A DNA stretch of 64,000 bases from Anastrepha obliqua (taxonomy: Eukaryota; Arthropoda; Insecta; Diptera; Tephritidae). The notes beneath the pieces were generated by a model. The model was not told the origin of the DNA. It did no database searches and was given only the letters and a program-made list of their open reading frames with translations. Both the position numbers and the translations under genes were made by a program. The stretch's first letter is position 1; the number at the start of each line of letters is the position of its first letter. Below are positions 35,550 through 45,893 of the stretch, in pieces. Location: assembly GCF_027943255.1 (NCBI RefSeq), contig NC_072896.1, positions 118,637,879-118,701,878 on the forward strand. The letters are read 5' to 3'.

Positions 35550-35730
35550 ATGATACTATAAAAAAACAAAATCTCTGCATATATCATCGCTTCAGAGCAA
35601 AAGCTCTCCAACGATTTCTGTAAGCCGCTATGTGTCAAATTTCGTTGCAGGTACCGATCGAAGCGCAGCATCCAAGTTTGTCGTGGGCGTCCTCTGTACC
35701 GGCTTCCTTGGGGGTTCCATTGAGACGTTA
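35550..35730 (-). pseudogene. Non-LTR retrotransposon C-terminal fragment
   Basis: The minus strand reads WNPQGSRYRGRPRQTWMLRF, then DRYLQRN...W-less SLESFCSEA. This is a widespread LINE C-terminal motif (WNPQGSR-x-RGRPR-x-TWRRS). It is intact for about 60 codons, without the catalytic core. Its reading frame runs on into the adjoining DD41D copy by chance. Confidence 0.75.
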
Positions 35731-35821
35731 TTTTGGCCACATTATGTGCGGAAAGTATGTTGAATGCAGTTCCATTTTCGTCTTTTACTTTCAAGATTGA
35801 TTGGGCAGCTATCACTGAGCG

Positions 35822-36718
35822 AAAGAAGGTCAACATTGGAGACTGAGACAATTTTTCCAAGAAGGGTTTTCTTGACAGATCACGCGTGACTACTGTCAAA
35901 CTAAATACATAATTTTTTTCAGTATTCATTGACATTTCATCATGGAAATACTTACGCCTCAACAACGTTTACAAATCGTACAATTGACGAAATCGAAAAT
36001 CGACGCTCTGTAAAAACTGTTCAACGCGCGCTCAGGACACGAAGTTTGTTCAGCGATGAGACCCATTTTTGTCTTTATGGCTACGTCAATAGACAAAATT
36101 GCCATATTTGCGCCGAAGTCATTTGATTCATCGAAAACAACCGTTTGGGGCGGCCTATGGACTGGAGGAATCATCGGCCCATACTTCTTCAAAGACGAGG
36201 CTGGCGCCAATGTAACAGAGAATGGTATACGACTTTTTAATACCAGATTCCCGGATTGAAGTCCGTGATCTCCACAACATTTGGTTCCAACAGCCCGTGA
36301 AACAATAGATTTACTGCGTCCTCGTTTCGCTGGGCAAATTATCTCTCGTTCCGGACCAGTGGATTTGCCACCAAGATCGTGTGGATTTTTATTTGTGCGC
36401 TTTGGATTTTTATTTGTGCAGGTATTTGAAGTCTTAATGCTTTGTGGATAAACCAGCTTCGATTGAGGCATTGGAAGCCAACATTACTAAATTTATTCAC
36501 GAGACACCGATCGAAGTCCTAAAGCGAGTTGTTCGAAATTAGTGTTTACCGATGGCCGAATTACGGCGCAGTTGCGGCCAATATTTCAAAGGGATTATAT
36601 CCAAAAAATAAATGTCATAAATGGTTATACACAAAAATAATAAAGATTGCCAAATCAAATTGAATTTTTTCTGTTTTATTTCAATTTCAAATCCGATTAC
36701 TCTAAATTGATCACCCTT
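35822..36718 (+). mobile_element. DD41D element, internally deleted
   Basis: The left end is decayed (GAAAGAAGGTCAACATTGGA in place of AAGGGTGATCA) but the following 80 bp match the 33440 end. The right end TGATCACCCTT is followed by TA (36719-36720). The transposase begins MEILTPQQRLQIVQLT (35943), jumps from RALR to SLFSDETHFCLYGYVNRQN near 36040, and continues with GIIGPYFF and a broken segment around 36280. There WFQQ runs straight to ARETID, losing the second catalytic aspartate. A dead, non-autonomous copy. Confidence 0.85.
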
Positions 36719-36724
36719 TATAGT

Positions 36725-37200
36725 TTGTTGCCAATTTAAAGGTAGCTTCATAATGTCTCTCTCATAGAAATCTTGGTCTTTACCAATTTCTTATCACTCA
36801 GAAAGTTTTGCAATGAGAGAAAAGGGTGGTAATCACTTTCTACCAGGTCCGGGCTATATGATGGATGCATTAAAACTTCCCAATCAAGTTCCCGGTGTTT
36901 TTGGTGAATCACTATAGACGTGTGTGGCCGTACGTTGTCCTGATGGAACACAACACCTCTTCTGTTGGCCAATTCTGTCCATTTCTGATCAATCGCTAGC
37001 TTCAAACGATCCAGTTGTGGACAATAGAGATCTTAACTTAGAGTTTGGTTACACGGAAGGAACTTATAATAAATGATACCTTTCAAGTCCAACCAAATAC
37101 AGAGTAGAACCTTTCTGGCCGTTGGTCTTGGTTTGGCCACCGTTTGAGCTGCTTCAACACGCTTTGACCACGATCACAGCATAGTATGGATTATGTATAC
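36725..37200 (-). pseudogene. mariner transposase C-terminal fragment
   Basis: On the minus strand: VEAAQTVAKPRPTARKVLLC, GIIYYKFLP, LANRRGVVFHQDNVRPHTS (second catalytic Asp), LMHPSYSPDLVESDYHPF (third, 34 residues on) and DIMKLPLNWQQTI. This is a DD34D mariner, distinct from the copies at 12290 and 37785. The N-terminal half is missing, and it is joined directly to SINE sequence at 37201. Its left edge abuts the DD41D end at 36720. Confidence 0.8.
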
Positions 37201-37206
37201 GAGATT

Positions 37207-37363
37207 AAAAATAATTGTTGGGCCGAGCTCCTCCTTCTATTTTTGGAGTGCGCCTTGATGTTGATTCACAAGTTTTGAGCCGACTGCGAACGACAAATGG
37301 TTTTTATGAGTAGTTTTTTCATGCCAGAAATGCACTCGGAGGTTTGCCATTGCCTGCCGAGGG
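37207..37363 (-). mobile_element. 5'-truncated SINE joined to a DD41D end
   Basis: On the minus strand it begins at CCCTCGGCAGGCAATGG and ends CCAACAATTATTTTTAATCTC, with a deletion of the CACCTAACAGAAG block. The join to DD41D sequence (AATCCCTTTTA) is the same as at 32575-32585, showing that both loci descend from one SINE-bearing element. Confidence 0.85.
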
Positions 37364-37495
37364 TAAAAGGGATTATCTTTAAAAAATAAATTTCATGAAA
37401 GGTTCTATACAAAAATAATAACGATTGGCGAAGCAATTTAAATTTTTGTTGTTTAATTTCAATTGAAAATCCGATACCTCTAAATTGATCACCCT
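37364..37495 (+). mobile_element. DD41D 3' end
   Basis: Matches the last 125 bp of the element at 35822-36718, from AAGGGATTAT to TGATCACCCT. No coding sequence of the element remains to its left; SINE and mariner sequence lies there instead. Confidence 0.85.
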
Positions 37496-37784
37496 ATAAA
37501 GGGCTTATTATCATGGTTTTTTTACTACTTATGCACGTAAAAAATACATAAAATGAATACTTCCAAACGATATTTTTACCTTTGTCTCGAACGAAGATTC
37601 CTTCAATAAAACTCCATTTTTTTAATATTTATTTAAACTGGACTTTTATTCTAATTGCTTAACAATTGAAATTAGACCACTTCGGAGTGTGCTGGAGGAG
37701 GCAGCATCTACTAGTCTCGGTCAAATTTGTTTTCTTTTGTTTTTACGCATCCGCTTTTCATTTGTTCAGCTATGAGTTTGCGAA

Positions 37785-39048
37785 TTGGGTTGGCAACTAT
37801 GTAATTGCGGATTTCACTCATAGATGGATTCAGTTGAATTTTTATTTTTGCAGAAGTGGGAGAAATGCAAATCATATTTTATTATTTGATAGTTGGCAAT
37901 TCAGCTGTCAATCAGTAAAAAAAGTTTTTTGACCGGTTGCGTAGTTTTCGTTTGGCGTTCATTGAAAAATGGCAAATCAAACGGAACATTTTCGTCATAT
38001 TTTGTTATTTTAATTCCCGCATCGCAAGCTCATAAAAAGTTATGTGCTGTTTAGGGTGACGAAGCCTTAAAAGAACGGCAGTGCAAAATTGGTTTGCCAA
38101 ATTTCGTTCTGGTGATTTTTCACTCAAAGATGAAAAACGCTCTGGTCGTCCAATTGAAGTTGATGACGCCCTAATCAAAGCAATAATCGATTTGCATCAT
38201 CACAGTAGAACACGTGAGATTGCAGAGAAGCTTCATGTACCACATACATAATATACATTGGAAATCTCTTAAAACAACTAGGCTATGTTCAAAAACTCGA
38301 TACATGGATTCCTCACGAACTGAAGGAAACACATTAACAGCTGCGATTTGCTAAAGAAACGTAATGAAAATGATCCATTTTTAAAACGACTGATAACTGC
38401 CGATGAAAAATGGGTTGTTTACAAGAATATCAAGCGGAAAAGTTCGTGGAGCAGGCCAGGTGAACCAACTCAAGCAACACCAAAAGCTGATATTCATCAA
38501 AAGAAGGTTTTGTTATCAGTTTGGTGGGATTACAAAGGAATTGTCTACTTTGAACTCTTACCACTCAACCGCCCAATCAATTTTGATGTCTACATTGAAC
38601 AACTAACGAAATTAAAAAATCCAGTTGAAGAAAGGCGGCCCGAATTGACAAATCGAAAAAGTTTTGTATTCCATCATGACAATGCAAGGCCACACACATC
38701 TTTGGCCACTCGGCAAAAATTATTGGAGCGGGGTTGGGATGTTTTGCCACATCCACCATATAGTCCTGACTGTGCACCATCTGATTACTTTTTGTTGCGA
38801 TCTTTACAAAACTCCTTGAATGGTAAAAATTTTAATAATGATGATCATGTCAAATTATACCCGATTCAGTTTTTTGCTAATAAAAAGCAGAAGTTTTATG
38901 AACGTGGGATTATGATGCTGCCTGAAGGATGGCAAAAGGTCATTGATCAAAATGGGCAATACTTTACAGAATAAAGTTATTTAGTTCCATGAAAAAATTG
39001 TCTTTGATTTTCTGAACAAAATCCGGAATTACTTAGTTACCAACCCAA
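37785..39048 (+). mobile_element. mariner element, mellifera-like, nearly complete but disrupted
   Basis: Inverted ends TTGGGTTGGCAACTATGTAA (left) and a matching complement on the right (TTAGTTACCAACCCAA) define about 1264 bp. The N-terminal part (MANQTEHFRHIL at 37969, AKLVCQ..., KDEKRSGRPIEVDDA, DLHHHSRTREIAEKLHVP) is broken by frameshifts and a deletion. From 38348 a 208-codon frame is open to the end and keeps all three catalytic aspartates: TADEKW (D19), FHHDNARPH (D111) and APSDYF (D146), with 34 residues between the last two. The WVVYKNIKRK and NGKNFNNDD signatures suit the mellifera subfamily. Confidence 0.9.
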
Positions 39049-40639
39049 TACATAAGGCAGTTTGAAGCGGTTCCTCAGCTGGCATTTTCTTTTTGTTCTT
39101 ATTTATTGTGCTTCTGTGCAAAAAGAAAATAATATACACATAAAATAAAAGTCATCAATGGAAAAATATGTCAAAATCCTATCGAATGAAAAAATTCCTT
39201 TTTTAAAATTTAATTTAAAAAAATTTTAAATATAAGGTCATATAACAAAAACCGAATATTACAGCTGCCCGGTGTAGATATAAAATAAGTCGTCAATAGA
39301 AAAAGACACGCCAAATTCGTGTTGAAATAAAAAACAAAAATATTTTTTTTTTACATTTTGCAATAAGTTTTTTTTTATTTTATTTTTGGAATTACGATTT
39401 TTATTTGTAATATTTAAATTATAAATTTTTCAATCTTTGTTTAATGCAGTATGCACGTATCGTTGTTGTAGCTGTTGTAGTGCTAGCTTCTCATTAAAAT
39501 GTATTTACTTCTTTTAACTTAAACGATAACTAAATGTAAATTTATTTATATGGTGTATTTATGTATATAAATGGTTTTTAAAGCGAGGATTACAGATTTT
39601 CGTTGAGAGTTAATGAAAAAAGAGAAAACAGGAAAAAAATATAAAAAAAATATAAAAAAATTAAATTAAAAAAATTAAATTAAAAAAAAAATGAAAAATA
39701 GAGCAAACTTATTAAGAAATTACTTAGGAAAAGAGTTATAGACAAGGGAAAATTAAATTAAATTAGCTAAAACAAATATCTGCAAGCACACGGGCTGGGT
39801 CGGGGCAATCGCACGTGGGCCGATGTTAACAACAATTGGAAATACTTAATATTTTCTGTTACATATGTATATCCTCTATTTTTTATTTTATCTTTTTTAT
39901 AATTTTTCATATATATCGCATTTTATAGTTTACCAGTGTAAATATGTATTTAAGGCGGCCAACGGTTTAGTCTGCATGTTTGATAAACACATTTTTGTTC
40001 TCGAATATTTTAAATAATATTATAATTTGTTTTCTTCTTAAATGGCAATAATTCATTTGATTTTGCTTTTTCTTTTTTTCTTTTTTTTTTATTTGAAAAT
40101 TTATTTTTTTTTGTCGTTTTGCAAATTAACTTTTTTAATTTTATTTTTATTACCTATAGTGTATGCAGTTTTGACATTTGCAGAATGGGCGGATGGAGGA
40201 ACACATGTATGTATGTATGAGTGTGTATAATAAAGTTCGCTTTTAAAGAAAAATCAATTTAAAAATTCGTTGTTTGTGGAGCAAGTTATGGTTCACGAAA
40301 AAAAAAACAAAAACGTATGCGAAAAAATACGTGAAATGACGAGATGTGATTCGAAGTAGCGCAAGTTTACAGTTAGACGCGTATGCACTTAATTACAAAA
40401 AATATTATACATTTACGCTAAACTTAAAGCTAGAGCAAAGTAGTTATAAATTTATCGATGTATGAAAACTATGTGAAAAATATCAATAATAGTAGTGAGC
40501 GAAAAACATTGGACTAATAAAAAAATTATATACGTAGTGATATCTTTATACTTATTTTAGAAGTGCCTAAAGTGCCAACTAAAAGCTTGCTTTGCATGCT
40601 TGGGAGTTGTAAATGCAAAGGGCAAAATTTAGAAAAAGA
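39049..40639. other. AT-rich non-coding stretch
   Basis: Long A and T runs with one GC-richer island near 39785-39835. No gene or repeat was recognised. Confidence 0.5.
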
Positions 40640-41880
40640 AAAAAATTTTTTTACTCAGTACCAGCAGTACCACAATTATTATTATCAATTAAGATAAAAA
40701 TAAAAAAAAGCAATACAAAAATAAATGTAATAAAGAAATGTTTATTTTTTTTTACTTTAAAATCAGTACCACAACTATTATTTTCAATTGAGTAAATGAA
40801 AAAAAAATTAAGAAAAACATTACCAAACAAAATTAAAAAAAAAATTTAATATTTTTTTAAATTTAATTCAAAAGAAATTTAATTAAAAAAATATTTTTTT
40901 TACTTCAATATCAGTACCACAACTATCATATTATTTTCAATTGAGTAAATGAAATAAAAAAATTAAGAAAAATATTACAAAAAAAATTAGAAAAAAAATT
41001 TAATTTTTTTTACTCAATATCAGTACCACAACTATTATTTTCAATTGAGTAAATGAAATAAATATATTAAGAAAAATATTACAAAAAAAAATTAGAAAAA
41101 AAAATTGTAATTAAGAAAAATTTAATTTTTTTTTACTTCAATATCAGTACCACAACTTTTATTTTCAAAACAAAAAATTAAAAAAAAATTAATTTTTTTT
41201 AATTCAATACCAGTACCACAACTATTATTTTCAATTGAGTAAATGAAACAAAAAAATGAAGAAAGACATTACAAAAAAAACTTAAAAACTAAAATTTAAT
41301 GTTTTTTTGAAATTTAATTAAAAAAAATTTAATTTAAAAAAGAATTATTCTTTTTTAATTTTTTTTATTTATTTTTTAGTACCACAATATCATATTATCT
41401 TCAATTGAGTAAGTTAAATAAAAAAATTAAGAAAAATATTACAAAAAAAAATTTTAAAAAAGACTAAATTTTTTTTAAATTTAATTAAAAAAAATTTAAA
41501 TTTTATAATTGTTTATTAATTCAATACCAGTACCACAACTATTATTTTCAATTGAGTAAATGAAACGAAAGATATAAGAAAAACATTACAAAAAAAAATT
41601 TTTTTAATTAAAAAAAAATTAAATTTTTTTTTTAAATTTAATTTAAAAAAATTTAATTTTATTTAAATTTTAATTTTTTTTCTAAACTTAATTTAAAAAA
41701 ATTTAATTTTTTTTTTAATTCAATACCAGTACCAAAACTAGTTATTATTTTCAATTTAGTAAATACCATCTACAAAACAAAACACTTAAGAAAAAAATTA
41801 CAACGAAAACATTTTATTTTAAAATTTAATTTTTTACTTCAATACCAGTACCACAATTATTATTTTCAATTGATAATGCC
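40640..41880. repeat. Degenerate tandem array with CAGTACCACAA motif
   Basis: The block CAATACCAGTACCACAACTA, followed by TTATTTTCAATTGAGTAAAT, recurs about ten times (near 40656, 40764, 40910, 41020, 41144, 41210, 41378, 41527, 41726 and 41848). Between blocks are A- and T-runs of changing length, so spacing varies from about 65 to 200 bp. The conserved block within low-complexity spacers makes this a real repeat family and not merely AT-rich sequence. Confidence 0.85.
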
Positions 41881-42154
41881 ATCTACATGTATAATTTATC
41901 AAGGAATAAAAAACAAACAAAAAAATATCTCAAAAGTGCTTGAAAACCACATCTAAGCCAATTCTGTCAAACCTATATTCTCAAAAACGCCAAAGAGACT
42001 ATGGGTGCGCCTAAAAGATCCTAAAGGGATTCGCTAGTTTTTCAAATACAAAAGTAATGCTTTTGAAACGCTCCAAATATATTGTAGCATATTTTTCGGC
42101 AGCTAAATGAACTAAATTTGATGTTGAACCAATTTTTTAGTATATAATCAATTC

Positions 42155-42433
42155 TGCCGCCGTAGTCGAATGGGTGCATAACTAGCATACAAGAAAGTGT
42201 AGGTTCGAATCTCTGGGCATGAAACAGCAAAATGATAAACAATTTTTTTCCAAAAGCCGTCGCCCCTTGGCAGGAGTGTATTTCTGCCTCTCTCATAAAA
42301 ACCTATTTGCCGTTCAGAATCGGCTTAAAACTGTGCCTTCATTTGTGGAACAACATCAAGACATCAACACACCACAAATAGGAGGAGGAGCTCGGAGCAC
42401 CTAACAGAAGTGTACGCGCCAATTATTTTATTT
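42155..42433 (+). mobile_element. tRNA-derived SINE, complete with target-site duplication
   Basis: Begins GCCGCCGTAGTCGAATGGG, box B GGTTCGAATC, body shortened by small deletions, end CGCGCCAATTATTTTATTT. The 10-bp direct repeat TAATCAATTC flanks it (42145-42154 and 42434-42443). Confidence 0.92.
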
Positions 42434-42443
42434 TAATCAATTC

Positions 42444-43295
42444 AATTTCGTCTCCTTTCTGTGTTAACCTCGTAACTTCATTTTTTCTAAATTGAGATTT
42501 TTAGTGAAAAACACTCCTGAGCACTCCTGTTACGTAAAACAAAACATACAATGTCCATAATGATTATAGAATTTTTTTCAGAGCGTTTCAATTTTTCTCG
42601 TATCTACTTTAAGTATCGCCAAAAACGTCATAAAACTTTTCATAGAAGTTAAGTAACTCTGAACATTTTTATCGATTTACTGAAAATTACGATTTTGTAT
42701 ATACTAGGTTAACACAGAAAGGGGATGATTTACCGAAACTGAGAGATTGAAAATTTAGCTGAAGAGCTGATTTTATACAAAAACTGTGAAAGCGCAGCTA
42801 GTGTTGAATGAATTATTTAATTTTACGTGACAAAAGACGAAAACGTTAAGCCGCTTTATATTTTGAAACTTATTCAACTGCAGTGTACTCTCCCCCTTAA
42901 GCGGACACCTAAGGGACTGAAAAATTTGTACGTTTACGGGAGGTGGTCGCTTATAAGAAAAGTGTAAAAAAAGAGTAAACAAGTCAATAATCTGTTATGA
43001 GAGGGAGAGAAAAACGTTTAAAAAAATCCTTAAGATTCATGGTATGTACTGAAAAAAAGTGTCCGTAAGACACTGAGAAAAGTGTAAAAAACGTTATAAA
43101 TACATATATTATGGGAGAGAACCCGCTCAGGAGGATTTTTTTTTTTTATTCATTCGTACTGAAAAAGTGCCCACTTATGGGAGTTGCTCGCTTAAGAGAG
43201 GTGTCCGTTAGCAGAGTTTACACTGCATTTACTATTTCGGACTTTTTTACCATTTCTGGCGTTTTTGCTAGAAATGGACGGATCTTTAGTTTTAT
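42444..43295. other. Non-coding, nothing recognised
   Basis: No coding or repeat homology recognised. 42890-43220 contains loosely repeated CTTAAG and TCCG(T)TA segments. Confidence 0.45.
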
Positions 43296-43432
43296 GCCGC
43301 CTTCGAACGGCAGTTGGTTTTTGATGATGAGCTTTTTCATAGCACAAATACAATCGAAGATTTGTCATTGCCTGCCGAGGAGCGAATGCTATTAGAAAGA
43401 ACTTTTCTATATCATTTGGTGTTTTAGGTCCG
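43296..43432 (-). mobile_element. SINE fragment, central part
   Basis: On the minus strand: AAACACCAAATGATATAG, CTAATAGC, CCTCGGCAGGCAATG, then the ATGAAAAAGCTC and GCCGTTCG blocks of the SINE body. Promoter boxes and 3' end are absent. Confidence 0.75.
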
Positions 43433-44467
43433 GGATGCATTTCTACAATCGGTTTTTTTATGTTGTTGCTTACCATAATTTTTATTTTTTTATTTTTTAT
43501 TAATTTAGGTAACGGGTTTTTTGACAACTTAAACTTTCTCTTAAGTAAAGCTCCTGAAAAACTGAGTTTTTCTATTGGTTTTTGAAATTTATTTTTACTT
43601 CAATTTTAATTTCTTCAAATGTCTAGTGGCACTTATATCTTTCTTCCTAATTTTTCTTTTGCATTTGCATTAAATGAAAACATTTGAGCAGTTTTCCATT
43701 TTCTCACATTAAATTTTATTTTCTATTGATTCTATACACTCTGAAATTGAATTTCTCACTATTTATTTTTAATTTATTTTTTTACTTCTTTTTTTATTTT
43801 TTCAAATTTCTTCTAGCACCTGCTTCCTAATTCTTCCTTTGCATTTACATAAACGAAAAAAATCAGGTGATTCCATTTTCTCTCATCAAAAGTTAATTTT
43901 CATTCAAGAAAATATTCTTTCTCTTTTCAAGTGTAGAAAATTAGTTACAAATTCAATTAAAAATGTACTTTATTTATTAGCAAATAAATGCAGCAAACTA
44001 CAAAAAAATAGCTTTAAATATCTTTAATTTCAAAACTATGTGTTACTTATATTGGTTATCACTGTCATATTTAATCACTGGGGTTGTTTTTTTTGGATAT
44101 TTTTTTAAAGCCGTGTTTTTATTTTTAGTTTTTGCTTTTGACATTTGGGCAAGAGTAACTGCAATTTTACAAAGTTCGTTTCCTTTTCTTTTTTGAATTT
44201 ATTTTTTCGTATATGAGGGTAAGTGCAAAGCAAGCTGCTTGTTCGGGGCTACATAGGTTTTTAAATATTACAGAATTTATTTGGCAGATATTTGCCAAAA
44301 CGACAGAGCAGAATATGAACCCAACTTTTCATTTATAAAAAATGCGAGCGCAAGGAATTCTGGGTTTATATTGAAGTGCTACTTCAAAATGTTATTAGTA
44401 ATAATATATTTAATGGCGCAAAAATAGCTGTCTAAAATTTTTTATATATATTATTTGCGACAACATA
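43433..44467. other. AT-rich non-coding stretch
   Basis: At 43610-43900 a TTTCTTCCTAA...CTTTTGCATTT motif appears twice (about 43640 and 43830), suggesting one more degenerate duplication of about 190 bp. Nothing else seen. Confidence 0.4.
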
Positions 44468-45363
44468 AAGGGTGGTTAAATTTCAAGGGCCGATGTTGAA
44501 TGTGAACCACACCTAAACGCCAAGTTTTTTCTGCATTTCATTCGACATTTTTCAATTTCAGACTAACCCAATTTGAAGCATGGAAAGATACACAATCGAG
44601 CAAAGCGTTAAAGTTATTCAGGCTTATTATGAAAACGGGCGTTCAAATCAAAATGCATATCGCGCACTTCATCTTCAATGATGAGGCACATTTTGGCCTC
44701 AGTGGATTCGTCAATAAGCAGAATTGACGCATTTGGGCGAATGATAATCCAAGAGTGATTGCCGAAAAACCAGTGCACCCACAAAGAGTGACTGTTTGGT
44801 GCGGTTTATGGGCCGGCGGCATCATTGGGCCGTATTTTATCCAAAATGAAACCGGTCAGGCAATTACTGTGAATAGTGTTCGCTATCGTGAGATGATAAT
44901 GAACTTTTTATGGCCCGAATTGGAAGATATGAATGTGGACGATATGTGGTTTCCACTTGTCACACAGCTAACGAAACAATGACTCGTTTGCGCCACAAAT
45001 TTGATGGCCGAATAATCTCACGTCGCGGCGATGTCAATTGGCCGCCAAGATCATGTGATTTGACACCGTTGGACTTCTTTCTTTGGGGTTATTTGAAGGA
45101 AAAAGTGTACGTCGATAAGCCAGTAACAATTCAAGAGCAAAAGGATGAGATAATTCGGCACATTAACGGTATAGAACCTTAATTATGCCTCAGCGTCATC
45201 GAAAATTTGGACCATCGAATGGAGGTGTGCCGCCGAGGCCGCAGCGGCCATTTGGCCAATATTTTGTTTCATACGTAATTGAGCCATACCAATATTATCA
45301 TAATAAAGAGAAATGACAATAGTTTCTTAAAAAAATTGTATTTTCTTTCCTTTAACCACCCTT
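44468..45363 (+). mobile_element. DD41D element with two internal deletions
   Basis: The ends AAGGGTGGTTAAA and its complement are flanked by TA (44466-44467 and 45364-45365), giving 896 bp. The terminus differs from the GTGATCA subfamily, so this is a second DD41D lineage. The transposase starts MERYTIEQSVKVIQAYYENG (44580) and jumps at about 44670 from YRALH to IFNDEAHFGLSGFVNKQN. A second gap at about 44951 removes QQDGA, so the second catalytic aspartate is lost. The third survives in PLDFFLWGY. The remainder is largely open to a stop at 45181. Confidence 0.9.
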
Positions 45364-45655
45364 TATTTTAAGATAATGTGCCTAGAAATATACAACATCT
45401 GGCAGGGAGATTTCACATACAAATAAATATTTGCTGCGTTGGTTACTTTACCAGTGCTTTGCAAATCAGCAAATCAGCCTTTAGGCTCACTGCAATATTT
45501 CAAAACCGTTTTTTTCTGCTTGAAGGTGAAGGCACAAGTTTTGATGGTTTCCTAGAAAAATGAGAAAAAATGAAAAAATAAAATATTGTAATATTTATAA
45601 AATATTGAGATATTTAGGAAGTGGCAATAATAAACTCGGGTTATACCGAGAAAAT

Positions 45656-45752
45656 TTCCAATTGTGTAATAGCATCAAGACATACGCCACAAATAGGAGG
45701 AGGCGCTCGGCCAAATACCTAACAGAAGAGTACGCGCCAATTATTTATTTGT
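45656..45752 (+). mobile_element. SINE 3' fragment bounded by repeated target site
   Basis: Only the last 90 bp of the SINE (GCATCAAGACATACGCC, CACAAATAGGAGGAGG, CGCGCCAATTATTTATTTG). Immediately left is TTATACCGAGAAAAT (45641-45655) and immediately right TTATAACGAGAAT (45753-45765), reading as an imperfect target duplication. Confidence 0.8.
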
Positions 45753-45765
45753 TTATAACGAGAAT

Positions 45766-45880
45766 CTAGTAACGGCAGACTAATCACCTACCCTGCCAGA
45801 AAACAAAATAGGTTAACGAAACCAACGCCAGACGTCGAGGCCCTATCTATACTCCCGAGTGGAGTGAAGAAGGAAAAAAA
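45766..45880 (+). mobile_element. LINE 3' terminus bounded by the same target site
   Basis: Matches the terminal 100 bp of the minus-strand LINE at 27990-29545 (CTAATCACCTACCCTGCCAG, ATAGGTTAACGAAACCAA, GAGTGGAGTGAAGAAGG) and ends in an A run. To its right is ATACCGAGAAAAT at 45881-45893, identical to 45643-45655. It carries no coding sequence. Confidence 0.8.
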
Positions 45881-45893
45881 ATACCGAGAAAAT

